Part shown: positions 7,801 through 16,591 of the stretch, in pieces
How positions within the stretch are numbered: the first letter of the stretch is position 1
Layout: each line of letters begins with the position of its first letter
Assembly (NCBI GenBank): GCA_022822445.1
Contig: JAJEBR010000040.1
Coordinates: 1-61,805 of the forward strand
Source: Gemmatimonadota bacterium
GTDB lineage: Bacteria > Gemmatimonadota > Gemmatimonadetes > Longimicrobiales > Gaopeijiaceae
Length of the DNA stretch: 61,805 nucleotides
Reading direction: 5' to 3'
Translations under genes and position numbers: made by a program
The notes under the pieces: generated by a model
The model's input: only the letters and a program-made list of their open reading frames with translations
Told to the model about the DNA's origin: nothing
Database searches by the model: none

Positions 7801-8380
7801 CTCCGAGCACCCCGTCCTCTATTTCGACTTCGTCGACCCCATCTCATACCTGTTGAGCCGGAAGGCTGACCGGGCCGGCGACCCGGCGGCGATCGAATGG
7901 CACGGTTTCGAACTGCGCCCTCCCCCCCAGCCGATGATCGACCCGGGCGCCGCGGAGTGGCGCAGGCGGCATGCCCTCTCCGTGAGCCATCCCACCTCGC
8001 CTTCCATCGTCCCCTGGACCCGCAAGGCCCACGAACTGTGCGAATTCGCGCGCGAGCGGGATTGCCTCGGCACGGTGCGCCGTGCACTGTTCCGGGCCCA
8101 CTTCGTCGACCACACGGACATCGGACGGATAGATTTGCTGGTGGAGATCGCGCGGGCGGCGGGGCTGGACCCGTCCGAGACCAAGGCCGTGCTGGACGTA
8201 GACCGCTACACCGGGACCGTGCTGCGCACCCGCCAGGACGCACTCGGGCTGGGCGTCAGCGACGTGCCTGCGTTCGTCTCGCGCGACGGACGACTGGAAG
8301 GGCCGGCCGCGCTGCGCGAGATTGAACGCGTGATCGATGCACTGGAAGCGAACACACAGGCAGACAACCGAGAGGAGTAG
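7757..8380 (+). CDS. DsbA-family/2-hydroxychromene-2-carboxylate isomerase-like protein
   Basis: 207 aa. VLYFDFVDPISYLLSRKADR (residues 20-39) is the first β-strand and the active-site position of the DsbA/HCCA-isomerase fold, here with DPIS instead of CxxC. SDVPAFVSRDGRLEGP supplies the cis-Pro loop (VPAF). Loss of both cysteines fits the isomerase/glutathione-transferase-kappa branch rather than a disulfide oxidase. There is no signal peptide, so it is probably cytoplasmic. ATG 7757 is the only possible start before the conserved domain. The first 14 residues (MTFRNPSFTFCDPR) are encoded by the dispersed element and resemble MSFCKPDFTSRIRG encoded at 31186. Confidence 0.75.
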   Translation: MTFRNPSFTFCDPRDSEHPVLYFDFVDPISYLLSRKADRAGDPAAIEWHGFELRPPPQPMIDPGAAEWRRRHALSVSHPTSPSIVPWTRKAHELCEFARERDCLGTVRRALFRAHFVDHTDIGRIDLLVEIARAAGLDPSETKAVLDVDRYTGTVLRTRQDALGLGVSDVPAFVSRDGRLEGPAALREIERVIDALEANTQADNREE

Positions 8381-8390
8381 CCGAAGAGAG

Positions 8391-8693
8391 ATGGCAGGGT
8401 ATCAGCGAAAGACGGCCCTGGGCCCGCGCGAGATTCTGAAGAGGGCCGATGAGTTCCTTCCCGAGTTCATCGGGCTCGCCTGTTCCCGGGAGTCGTCCCA
8501 CGGAGCCACCTACACCGGCAAGGAAGGGACGGTCACCCTGGAGGCCCACCGGCACGGCCCCTACACCGACGTGACGGCGCGGACCGACCGGCTGCGGACG
8601 TCGCGCATGGACTACGAGATCCAGCGCTTCCTCAACACCCTGCCCTACGAACACGGCGACGCCGGCGGCCCGGGATCGGGCGACCCCCGCTGA
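8391..8693 (+). CDS. Hypothetical protein, 100 aa
   Basis: The start ATG at 8391 follows the DsbA-like stop by ten bases and is preceded by a purine-rich GAAGAGAG. The sequence is hydrophilic without a signal or membrane segment: an N-terminal helix (LGPREILKRADEFLPEFIG), a β-rich middle (GATYTGKEGTVTLEAHRHG, TDVTARTD), then a C-terminal helix (YEIQRFLNTLPYE). The alternating β-strand middle looks like a small compact fold. It sits between the DsbA-like gene and the degenerate helicase in one orientation and is probably co-transcribed with both. The family was not recognised. Confidence 0.65.
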   Translation: MAGYQRKTALGPREILKRADEFLPEFIGLACSRESSHGATYTGKEGTVTLEAHRHGPYTDVTARTDRLRTSRMDYEIQRFLNTLPYEHGDAGGPGSGDPR

Positions 8694-8718
8694 CGCGGCG
8701 GGGCACCGTGCCCACGCG

Positions 8719-10443
8719 ATGACCTCCTTCGAAGACCTGTCCCTCGGCCCGGAGACCGTAGCGTCGCTCGCTGCCGAGGGGATCGAGACGCCAACGCCCT
8801 TCCAGGCCGCCGCGATCCCGGTCATCGCCCGGAGGAACGACCTGCTCGGCCGCGCCGGGCCCGGCAGCGGCACCCTCGTCGCCTACGGTGCGCCCCTGCT
8901 CGATCGCCTCGAGGGCGGCGCCGGTCTGCCCACCTGCCTGGTTCTCTGCACGGGCACGCAGCAGGCCACCCACCTCGCGCGGTCGTTCGCCCCGCTCTGT
9001 GACGGCAGCGGCATGCGTGCGGCGGCGCTCGCGCCGCACTGGAACCTCCCCGAGCGCGCCGACTTCCTCTTCGTCCCGGCAGACCGGTTCCGCGCGCTCT
9101 ACGACGGCACGGTAAAGGTGAGCGGCGTCAGGGCGGTCGTCCTGCACGACGGCGACGGGGTCGTGAGCAGCGTGCCCTCCGACCAGCTCGAGACGTTCCT
9201 GGGAGCGCTGCCCGACGACTGCCAGCGCATCTTCTGCGGCCTCCCCTTCGGCGACGCCCTCCGTTCGGTCGCCCGCCGCTTCACCCGGCGCGCGGTGACG
9301 ATCCCGACCGGGGCCGCGGCGGAGGCGGCGACGGGCCGCTCGGCGGGGGCCGGCCGCCAGGTCGCGCGGGGGCGCACCGCACCATCCCGCGAGGTCGCGC
9401 GGGACCGCGCCGCACCGTCCCGCGAGCTGAACTTCACCGTCGTCGACGAGGACCGGGCGCAGGCCGTCCTGGTGCTCACCGCGACGCTCCTCGAGGACGT
9501 GGGCAGCGTGCGCCACGTGCTCCTGTACACGGCCTCGGCGGACCAGGCGGCCGATCTCGGCGACTTCCTGGCCGTGCACGGGTACGAGTCGGGCCCGCCG
9601 GGCGATCCGGCGGCCCCGGTGTGGCTGTCTCCCGGCGAGGACGAGGCGGCGCGACAGGCCGTGGATGCGCTGGAGGATGCGGACGTGGTGGCGACCGTGT
9701 CGTGCCGGGTCCCGGACGGCGCGCCCGCCGCGCGGCTCAGGCACGAGGCCGGTGGGCCCGCGTGGGCGCTCCCCGCCGTGCGTGAGCTCGGCCATCTGCG
9801 CGAGGTGGCGGCCGCGGCCGGACTCAAGCTCAAGCGCGACCGTCCCGACCGTCCACCGCGCGTGTCCAAGAGGCTGGACGAGCTGGCGGACAGGCTGCAC
9901 GAAGCGATCCGGGCACCGGAGACGACCCCGTACTACCTGCTGGTCGAGTCGCTCCTCGATCGCTTCGCGCCGGCGGAGGTGGCGGCCGCGGCCCTGCTGC
10001 TGCTCGACCGGGCCGGTGCCGGCAAGGGGGCGGCCGCGCGCGGCGCCGGGCGGGGCACCGGGCAAGCCGCCGACCAGGCGGTCCCCGAACCGTGGTCACG
10101 GCTCTTCGTGTCGGCCGGCCAGCGCGACGAGATCGGGCCGGGCGAACTGCTGGGCGCGATCACCGGCGAGTCGGGAATCAAGGGAAGCCGCGTGGGGCGG
10201 ATCGATGTCCGCGAGAGCCACTCGCTGGTGGAGGTGCGCGAGAGCGACGCCGCGAAGGTGATCAAGGCGCTCAACGGGACCACGCTGGGAGGACGCGCCC
10301 TGAGGGTGGACTACGACCGGGCCCGGGACCGCCGCCCGCGCGGCAACCCGGGAAAGGGACCCCCTAAACCTCCATTTCGTCCCGGCGCCTCCGGAACATC
10401 CGGTAGAGGAAAAAGGCCGCCGCGACGGCCAGGCCGATCATGA
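8719..10443 (+). CDS. Degenerate DEAD-box helicase-like protein with DbpA-type RNA-binding domain
   Basis: 574 aa. The N-terminus keeps the DEAD-box start: FEDLSLGPETV, then Q-motif-like TPTPFQAAAIP (25-35). The catalytic motifs are lost. The Walker A position reads AGPGSGT with no Lys (46-52), motif II reads LHDGDG instead of DEAD (about 142-147), and no HRxGRxxR is present. The second RecA-like lobe is recognisable only by length and pattern. Residues about 457-528 (RLFVSAGQRDEIGPGELL...LRVDYDRAR) form a convincing DbpA C-terminal RNA-binding domain. A basic Gly/Pro/Arg tail follows. It probably binds RNA without ATP-driven unwinding. Its 3' end overlaps a convergent small gene by 80 bp. 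Confidence 0.8.
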   Translation: MTSFEDLSLGPETVASLAAEGIETPTPFQAAAIPVIARRNDLLGRAGPGSGTLVAYGAPLLDRLEGGAGLPTCLVLCTGTQQATHLARSFAPLCDGSGMRAAALAPHWNLPERADFLFVPADRFRALYDGTVKVSGVRAVVLHDGDGVVSSVPSDQLETFLGALPDDCQRIFCGLPFGDALRSVARRFTRRAVTIPTGAAAEAATGRSAGAGRQVARGRTAPSREVARDRAAPSRELNFTVVDEDRAQAVLVLTATLLEDVGSVRHVLLYTASADQAADLGDFLAVHGYESGPPGDPAAPVWLSPGEDEAARQAVDALEDADVVATVSCRVPDGAPAARLRHEAGGPAWALPAVRELGHLREVAAAAGLKLKRDRPDRPPRVSKRLDELADRLHEAIRAPETTPYYLLVESLLDRFAPAEVAAAALLLLDRAGAGKGAAARGAGRGTGQAADQAVPEPWSRLFVSAGQRDEIGPGELLGAITGESGIKGSRVGRIDVRESHSLVEVRESDAAKVIKALNGTTLGGRALRVDYDRARDRRPRGNPGKGPPKPPFRPGASGTSGRGKRPPRRPGRS

Positions 10444-10567
10444 GGGCCTTCGTCAGGACGCTGATCACCATCGGGGCCAACGCCGCCACCAGCAGCTTCA
10501 GCAGAAAAACGGCAACGGTACCAACCGCCGCGACCGCTCCGAGTGCCTTCGCATATTGCATTTCCAT
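10364..10567 (-). CDS. Small membrane protein, 67 aa
   Basis: It has two hydrophobic segments, residues about 8-35 (LGAVAAVGTVAVFLLKLLVA) and 39-57, then a basic tail MFRRRRDEMEV. The tail predicts a cytoplasmic C-terminus by the positive-inside rule. The ATG at 10567 is preceded by GGAGGTAATGGAA, a good ribosome-binding site. Its 3' end runs 80 bp into the 3' end of the degenerate helicase gene on the other strand. No family was recognised. Confidence 0.6.
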   Translation of the reverse strand: MEMQYAKALGAVAAVGTVAVFLLKLLVAALAPMVISVLTKALMIGLAVAAAFFLYRMFRRRRDEMEV

Positions 10568-10645
10568 TACCTCCGAGAACGCGTGGTCGTCAGATGCCCG
10601 GTGATTGGTTCGTCACATCCCCCGGCCCGTCATGACATTACCGTC

Positions 10646-13060
10646 CTACCCGCGGAACCGGTAGGAAAGTTTCATGAACACCCCTTCCGACTGCGGGCGG
10701 ACGTTGCGGAAGCGGAAAGCCTCGGGGTCGTCCATCTGGCGGGTGTAGCCCAGGAAGAACACCGTCCCCGGGGTCGGCTCGTAGCTGAGCAGCGCCTCCA
10801 CCGAGATGTCGTTCGAGTCGGTCCCGCCCAGGTCGAAGCAGGAATCGCCCGAGCAATAGGAGACCTGGTCGCCGCCCGCGGGCGTCAGCAGCGCACCGCG
10901 GTCCTGGCTGCCGTACTCCACGATCGTCCGAATGAAGAGCGCCCGGCTGAACTGGAACTGGATCCTGCCCCGCGGGATCGTCGCTTCCGAGTAAAGTGAC
11001 CCGTCGCGCTGCCGGTAGAGGCGGGAGAAGCGCACCCCCAGCTCGGCGCTGAGCTGCGTCGTGGGGAAGAGGTTGAACGACGCATCGCCGGACCAGGAGT
11101 CGGCGATGTCGACCGGCGTGTCGGTGATGAAGTCGAAGAGCGGCGTCTCCGACCAGCTCCCGCGCAGATTGAATCGGGCCCATTCCAGCGGATTGATCCA
11201 CATGAAGGCCATGCCGGAGTTCAGGGCCTGGAAGGCCGTCTGGTCGGGATAGAACGGTTCCCGCGCGCCGCCCGGCCCCGCCACGAAGAGTCCCTGGTAG
11301 TCCTCGGCAGGGAATTCGTACCAGGCCCGCGAGTAGTTGCCGAAGATCGTGATGTTGCCGCGGAAGGACAGGCTGCCGCCCAGTCGCATCCGCCGCTCCT
11401 CCGCCCACCGGCGCTCCCAGAAGGCGTCGTGATCCCAGAATCCCTCCATCTCCAGGCTCGGACCCCACCGCTCCAGCAGGTCTCCGGGCTGGCCCCGGAA
11501 GTTGTAGCTGATCCGGCCCTGGACCTGAGACGCCCCGGTTCGGCGCAGGAAGCCGCTTCCGGCCACGAATTCGTCGCTCACGTCCTGGACGCTGGCGTTG
11601 TACTCCAGATTGCGTCCCGAGCGGGCGAACCGGGCGGACAGGAGAGCCCCCCCGTTGGCGCCGGGTTCCCCCAGCGCGGTCGTGCTGCGGGCGGCGAGCA
11701 TCGTCAGCGTGTAGCGCTGTTTCATCTGGAAACGCCCGTCGACGCCCACGACCCGGTTGTAGCGGTCGCCGTGGTAGGTGCGATCCGTGTAGATCATGCC
11801 GACGTTCGAGTTGCCGACATCCCGCCGCAGCCGGAAGACGTTGACGAGGGGGCGGGCGTTTTCCGGACCGCCATCGGGGTCGGTCACGTCGTCGACCGCG
11901 CCCAGGTAGCCCGCGTTCACCGCGCCGATCTTGCCCTGGATCTTGGTGCCCGCCACCGGATTGACGATCGACCGGGTGTAGACGAGCTGCTGGGGAAGCT
12001 GGAAGATCTCGGTTCCTTCCAGGAAGAACGGCCGCTTCTCCGGCAGGAAGATCGCGAAGCGTTCATTGACGACGATCTGGCCGGCATCCGCCTCGACCTG
12101 CGAGAAGTCCGGGTTGTAGGTCCCGTCCAGGGTCAGGTTCGTGGTGATCCCGTAGGTCAGGTTGACGCCGAAATCGCGGACCAGCTTGCCCCGCTCCAGC
12201 CCGCCGACTTCCTCACTGTAGAGGGACGACTGGCTGTACGTCTGCACCGGGTTGACCTCCAGAAGCCGGCCCGGGTCCAGATCGGTCAGCCCGGTGATCT
12301 TCCCGGATTGCTCCAGCCGGTTGGCCACGTTGGCCGACACCGGCGCCCAGGACTGGCTGTAGCCGTTGCGGGCGATCCGGCGCTCGACCTGAAGTCCCCA
12401 GTCCTGCACGTCGGCACCGCTGAACTTGATGCTCTTGAGGGGGAGCTTCACCTCGATCGAGTAGCCCCAGTCGTGCACCTTGCCGCTGGACTCCCACACG
12501 AAGTCGGGGTTCCAGTCGATCGGAGGACCCATCCTGCCCCGGCGCCCGCTTCCGCCGCCCACGTTCCAAAGACCGTCCTGCTGCACCCCCAGCGGGTTCA
12601 CCATGATGACGTACGCCCGGCGCCGGTCGTTGTAGGTGTCCAGGATGAAGCGCACGTAGTCGTCGGTGAAGCCGTACGAGTCCCGGTCCCCCAGGGTGCC
12701 CCGGATCCCGCCCTCCTCGTTGTCGTAGGCCATGACGCCGAAGTAGATCGCGTCCGGAGTGACCAGGATCCGCGCCTCGGTGCGCTGCGTGGCGGTCACG
12801 CCCTCGGCCGGATCGAACTGCGTGAACCCGGTGAGCAGCGCGGCGGACTCCCATGCCGCCTCACCGAGCTCCCCGTCGATCACGATGTCGGCTTCCGGCA
12901 CGCCGGGGCTCGCGACATTCAGCTGGCCGGAGCTGCCGATGTACTCCGCGGCCGCGGCGGGCCCTTCGTTCCCGTTCCCGCCCCCCTCGCCCGGTCTCTG
13001 GACAACCTGGGGCAGTCCCAGCGCCCCCGCCGCCGTCACTGCCGCAATCAGTATCGTCAT
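10646..13060 (-). CDS. CBM9-like plus DUF5916 outer-membrane protein
   Basis: 804 aa. It has a short N-terminal signal-like segment (MTILIAAVTAAGALGL). Residues about 55-230 form a CBM9-like β-sandwich: VIDGELGEAAWESAALL, GVMAYDNEEGGI, DSYGFTDDYVRFILDT. The remainder is a DUF5916 β-barrel. NPDFSQVEADAGQIVVNERF and FLPEKRPFFLEGTEIFQ are signature stretches of that family. The barrel ends in FMKLSYRFRG. Proteins of this type sit in the outer membrane and are often annotated as carbohydrate-binding, but transport or binding substrates are not established. It stands alone and diverges from the zinc-ribbon gene. A GGAGAG lies 12 bases before the ATG. Confidence 0.85.
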   Translation of the reverse strand: MTILIAAVTAAGALGLPQVVQRPGEGGGNGNEGPAAAAEYIGSSGQLNVASPGVPEADIVIDGELGEAAWESAALLTGFTQFDPAEGVTATQRTEARILVTPDAIYFGVMAYDNEEGGIRGTLGDRDSYGFTDDYVRFILDTYNDRRRAYVIMVNPLGVQQDGLWNVGGGSGRRGRMGPPIDWNPDFVWESSGKVHDWGYSIEVKLPLKSIKFSGADVQDWGLQVERRIARNGYSQSWAPVSANVANRLEQSGKITGLTDLDPGRLLEVNPVQTYSQSSLYSEEVGGLERGKLVRDFGVNLTYGITTNLTLDGTYNPDFSQVEADAGQIVVNERFAIFLPEKRPFFLEGTEIFQLPQQLVYTRSIVNPVAGTKIQGKIGAVNAGYLGAVDDVTDPDGGPENARPLVNVFRLRRDVGNSNVGMIYTDRTYHGDRYNRVVGVDGRFQMKQRYTLTMLAARSTTALGEPGANGGALLSARFARSGRNLEYNASVQDVSDEFVAGSGFLRRTGASQVQGRISYNFRGQPGDLLERWGPSLEMEGFWDHDAFWERRWAEERRMRLGGSLSFRGNITIFGNYSRAWYEFPAEDYQGLFVAGPGGAREPFYPDQTAFQALNSGMAFMWINPLEWARFNLRGSWSETPLFDFITDTPVDIADSWSGDASFNLFPTTQLSAELGVRFSRLYRQRDGSLYSEATIPRGRIQFQFSRALFIRTIVEYGSQDRGALLTPAGGDQVSYCSGDSCFDLGGTDSNDISVEALLSYEPTPGTVFFLGYTRQMDDPEAFRFRNVRPQSEGVFMKLSYRFRG

Positions 13061-13220
13061 CTATTCGTCGCTCTCCAGCGGGTTCGCATGCGCACAACAA
13101 GCCACCGCCCGGCGGACCATTCTCCAGAGTTGCCGACTGCGGGCGATGGCTGGTCTAAGTTAATCCAAGGACACCGAGAGGGCCCGCAACGTTGATCTTC
13201 CCGAGGAACGCCCGCAGCCG

Positions 13221-13436
13221 ATGGATCCCTACACAGCGCGTGAGGAGCGCAGCCTCCTGAGAGAGGTCGGCGAAGGCGCGGCGAACCCGTTGTGTCCGCG
13301 CTGCGGCGGGGCATGCGCGGTGATTCGGGCCAGGCCCCGCCGGGATGTGTCGTACGTCCGCGACCGGGTCGTGGTGAAGTGCTCCCGCTGTCGCCGCAGC
13401 TGCAGCGCCGATATGAAGCGCCGGCCACGCCGTTAG
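13221..13436 (+). CDS. Small zinc-ribbon protein
   Basis: 71 aa. Two Cys pairs, CPRCGG (residues 25-30) and CSRCRRSC (54-61), are separated by a basic β-hairpin, the pattern of a zinc ribbon. The C-terminus is strongly basic (MKRRPRR), so nucleic-acid binding is possible. The start is ATG 13221; no strong ribosome-binding site is visible. It lies between two envelope genes, 122 bp before the next gene. Paired Cys spacing in such a short GC-rich frame supports it as real, but it is small and could be a chance frame. Confidence 0.55.
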   Translation: MDPYTAREERSLLREVGEGAANPLCPRCGGACAVIRARPRRDVSYVRDRVVVKCSRCRRSCSADMKRRPRR

Positions 13437-13558
13437 CCGGGGCCATGCTTGACCGCCCTCCTGCTGCCCGGCACAATGGTACCCATCGGCGACGCGAATT
13501 CGACCCCGTGACCCCGAGACCCTCGCCAGCGGGAGACTCCAACTCCAAGGAGCGGTCC

Positions 13559-14491
13559 ATGAGACACTTGCTCGCGTTCGCGCCTCTGGCGTTCCTGCTC
13601 CTATCGGCGACGCCTTTGCACGCCCAGGAGTCGCGCCGGTCGGGCTTCCCCGGCGACCTCCCCATCCTCGAGCTCACCACCAGCACCCGGGCGCACGCGC
13701 TGGGCGGCGCCTTCTGGCCCGGGAACGGGCACGCCCTCTTCCACCATCCGGCGCTCATTCCGAGCCAGGGGTTCGAGGTCACGGTGGGGAGCCGCGCTGG
13801 CCAACCCCACGAGGGTGACGGGCGCGGTGAATCCCGTGAACGCCACTCCCGGCGCGACTACGACCGGGACGACATCCTCTACGCCGCCCTCAGCACGAGC
13901 ACCAACTGGATGGGAGGGTCGCTCGCGGTGGGGATGTCGGTTTTCGACTACGGCCTGACCGAGTATGTGGGCGCCGTCGGGTACAGCAGGGACGTGAAGT
14001 TCGGAATTGAAGTGGGAGCGGTCGCGAAGGTGGTCGGGCAGTCGGCGGGCGGCGTGAGCGGTCGCACCGGTGCCGTCGACCTGGGGTTGTCCAGGGCGAT
14101 GGGCCGCTACACCGCCGCGCTCACCGTCCAGAACCTGGGCCCGGACCTGGAGCTGGCCGGGCGGCACCGGGACTTGCCGCTTCGGGTCGTGCTGGGCGCG
14201 GGGACGCGTTCGCGCATGCCGGTCGGCCCGCTCGACATCGGCGGGGCGGTCCAGATCGCGCGGGAGGGTTCCGGAGACGTCGTGCCCGGCGGCGGCATCG
14301 AGATCGCCTACTGGCCGATCCAGCGCCGGGTCTTCATCGCGCGGATCGGGGCGGTTCGGGTGGTGGATGGAGACGGTCTGCCACTCACCTTCGGGGCCGG
14401 TTTCGAGGGGGACCGGATCAGGCTGGACTACGGGTACGGCAACCGGGATCCGGTGACCGGGCCGCATCGGTTCGGGGTGGCGATACGGTAG
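13559..14491 (+). CDS. Secreted β-barrel protein, PorV/FadL-like
   Basis: 310 aa. The signal peptide is MRHLLAFAPLAFLLLSATPLHAQE. The first mature part, LELTTSTRAHALGGAFWPGNGHALFHHPALI, follows the pattern of PorV/PorQ and FadL-like barrels (a conserved region near 'ALGGA' and a following asparagine/histidine-rich turn). The rest is amphipathic strands ending RFGVAIR. AAGGAGCG stands about six bases before ATG 13559 and fixes the start; the frame upstream has no coding character. It probably forms an outer-membrane barrel. It is convergent with the next gene, with one base between the two stop codons. Confidence 0.7.
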   Translation: MRHLLAFAPLAFLLLSATPLHAQESRRSGFPGDLPILELTTSTRAHALGGAFWPGNGHALFHHPALIPSQGFEVTVGSRAGQPHEGDGRGESRERHSRRDYDRDDILYAALSTSTNWMGGSLAVGMSVFDYGLTEYVGAVGYSRDVKFGIEVGAVAKVVGQSAGGVSGRTGAVDLGLSRAMGRYTAALTVQNLGPDLELAGRHRDLPLRVVLGAGTRSRMPVGPLDIGGAVQIAREGSGDVVPGGGIEIAYWPIQRRVFIARIGAVRVVDGDGLPLTFGAGFEGDRIRLDYGYGNRDPVTGPHRFGVAIR

Positions 14492-14492
14492 G

Positions 14493-16532
14493 CTATCCCC
14501 GCGGCACCCGCGCCGTCAGAAAACCCGGATGAAGCTGCGCGAGCCCCACGTCATCCACCACCACCGTCCCCTTCTCCGCCTGATCGAAGACCAACAGGAC
14601 CGCGCGCAGCGTGCCCGGGTCGAAGGCACGGTTCTCCGCAGCGAAGTCCGAGAGCGGGATCGAGAAGTGTTGCAGGATCAGTTCCCACGGGTCCGCAAAG
14701 CGTTGCCTCTCCAGATCCTGGCGGCGCAGGACGCGGATGGTGAGCGGGCGGCGCAGGGGCCCGTAGTCGGTCAGGCTGACCCGGGCGGTGTCGCCGTCCG
14801 CGTCGATGGCCGCGATGGTCAGCGCCAGGGGGGGCTTTTCCTCGTCCTCGTCGTCGCGCTCCTCGCGGCCGTCCTCTTCGGCTTCCTCGGCCTCGCGTTC
14901 CTCATCGCCCTCATCGCCCTCCCCCTGCTGCTCCTCCTCGTCCTCCGGGGGCCTTCTCGGGCCCGGCTCCCGGTCCAGGCCGCCGACATGCATCTCCAGG
15001 GTGGTCTCCGCGCCCGCGGACCACTCCTCTGCCAGCCCATCCGGCAGCGTCAACGTGAAGACGGCCGGCGGAGCGGCCTCGTCCGAGCCCCGGTAGCTGT
15101 TGTTCCAGCCCAGCCAGAGCGCCTGATTCAGCTGCGACGACGAGGTGCTGGTGCGGTTCGCGGAGCGCAGATCGAGCTGGCCCTCGCGCCAGGTGCTGAA
15201 GTCCGTGCCGTGGAGGGTGACGCCCGGGGCCGAACCGGTGGTCACGTCGATGTCCTCCTCGAAGTCGGCCAGCGGTCGGAAGGACGAATCCATGAAGCGC
15301 GTGATGTACATCGTCTTCGGCAGCCAGCCGCCCGCGACGCGGTGGTCGCGGAAGATGGGGCGGTAGCGGTCGTCGCCCTTCAGCGTGATGTCGAGGAAGG
15401 ACGAGACGAAGACGCGGCCGAACTCGCGCTGGTCCTCGGGCGGGAGGAGGCCGTCCAGTTCGAGGATGCGGGGGCTGCGGGGGCCGTTGTCGTGGGCGCC
15501 CCAGACGGTGTTCCACTGCCCGTGGTTGGCGCGGTAGACGTAGACGGCGGATTTGAAGCGGTCGGAGGCGGCGAACTGCACCCGGTTGAACTGCCGCAAA
15601 CCGTGGAAGCTGGTCACGTCGCCATCGTGGGAGCCGTGGAAAACGAGGTAGTTCACGTCGGTGAGCGGGGCGCGCTGGTCGGCCGGCAGGTACTGGCCGT
15701 CGACGGGGGCGATCGCGATCACGGCCTTGATGTCGAACCCGAAGTCGAACTCGAAGGACGCGTCGTCCGGGTAGCGGGTCAGGCGGTTGAAGGCGGCCGC
15801 GAGCGCCACCGCCTCGCCGCCGCGCGAGTGCCCGATGAGCCCGATGTTGCCCAGGTCGACCCGCCCGTGGAAGGGGTTCTCCGGGTCTTCGGCGAAGCGC
15901 CGCCAGGCCTGCAGGTGCTTCAGGAGCATCCAGCCGCGCCCGTCGTTCTCGCCGCGGATGCCGCCGTTGATGAAGTTCATGTCCACCGAGGCGAGGATGT
16001 ACCCGCGGCTGGCGAGCAGCTCGCCCAGCCAGTCGTACCCGGGGTCCGAGAAGTCGCGCATGTTGTGGTTGCCGTGCACGACCAGGACGAGGGGGTGGGG
16101 GCCGGGGTCGTCGGGGTACCAGACGCGCGCGTTGACGGGGAAGCTGTCGGGCGAGAACCCCCAGTACCGGTTCCGGGACTTCGCCGAGCCGCCGAGACTC
16201 ACCAGCTTCGAGGCGTCAACGGATTCGGTGACGATCGCCACCGAGTCGCGGTACTCGGCGCGGTTCCTGTCCGTGCCGGAGCCGTAGTAGAGGGTGAGGA
16301 CGTCGTGGGGGCCGGGGAGGGCGGGGCTGGGCGCGTCGAGATGGTGGCCGGAGAGGACGGTGGGCGCGTCCGAGGGGGTCAGTTCGAGGGAGCCGGCGCA
16401 GGCGGTGGCGAGGGCGGCGGCCGCGAGAGCCCCAAGGGAAGCGCGCAGGGGGGCAGCAGGCAAAGCCGAAGCGGGCACGTGCCCGGCGGTGGCGAAAGTC
16501 GGCGGCGAGGGTATTCTTCGTTGGACTTGCAT
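14493..16532 (-). CDS. α/β-hydrolase lipoprotein with acidic linker and C-terminal β-domain
   Basis: 679 aa. The N-terminus has a hydrophobic segment and a lipobox, LATAC (Cys45), predicting a membrane-anchored lipoprotein. The hydrolase domain (about 115-400) has the oxyanion loop VVHGNHN (152-158) and the nucleophile elbow GHSRGG (Ser236). APVDGQYLP and HGSHDGDVT (acid Asp) follow, with catalytic His probably in ANHGQW. This resembles the PET-hydrolase/PAF-acetylhydrolase-like α/β-hydrolases. A second part contains an exceptionally acidic stretch (PEDEEEQQGEGDEGDEE, about 528-544, continuing to about 567), then a β-rich C-terminal domain. The substrate is unknown. The ATG at 16532 gives a longer n-region than usual, so the true start could be further in. 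Confidence 0.8.
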   Translation of the reverse strand: MQVQRRIPSPPTFATAGHVPASALPAAPLRASLGALAAAALATACAGSLELTPSDAPTVLSGHHLDAPSPALPGPHDVLTLYYGSGTDRNRAEYRDSVAIVTESVDASKLVSLGGSAKSRNRYWGFSPDSFPVNARVWYPDDPGPHPLVLVVHGNHNMRDFSDPGYDWLGELLASRGYILASVDMNFINGGIRGENDGRGWMLLKHLQAWRRFAEDPENPFHGRVDLGNIGLIGHSRGGEAVALAAAFNRLTRYPDDASFEFDFGFDIKAVIAIAPVDGQYLPADQRAPLTDVNYLVFHGSHDGDVTSFHGLRQFNRVQFAASDRFKSAVYVYRANHGQWNTVWGAHDNGPRSPRILELDGLLPPEDQREFGRVFVSSFLDITLKGDDRYRPIFRDHRVAGGWLPKTMYITRFMDSSFRPLADFEEDIDVTTGSAPGVTLHGTDFSTWREGQLDLRSANRTSTSSSQLNQALWLGWNNSYRGSDEAAPPAVFTLTLPDGLAEEWSAGAETTLEMHVGGLDREPGPRRPPEDEEEQQGEGDEGDEEREAEEAEEDGREERDDEDEEKPPLALTIAAIDADGDTARVSLTDYGPLRRPLTIRVLRRQDLERQRFADPWELILQHFSIPLSDFAAENRAFDPGTLRAVLLVFDQAEKGTVVVDDVGLAQLHPGFLTARVPRG

Positions 16533-16591
16533 GCGGATATGTTACCGGCCGGGAGCGTCCTTCGCACGAGGGGACGGGAGAAAGCAGACAG

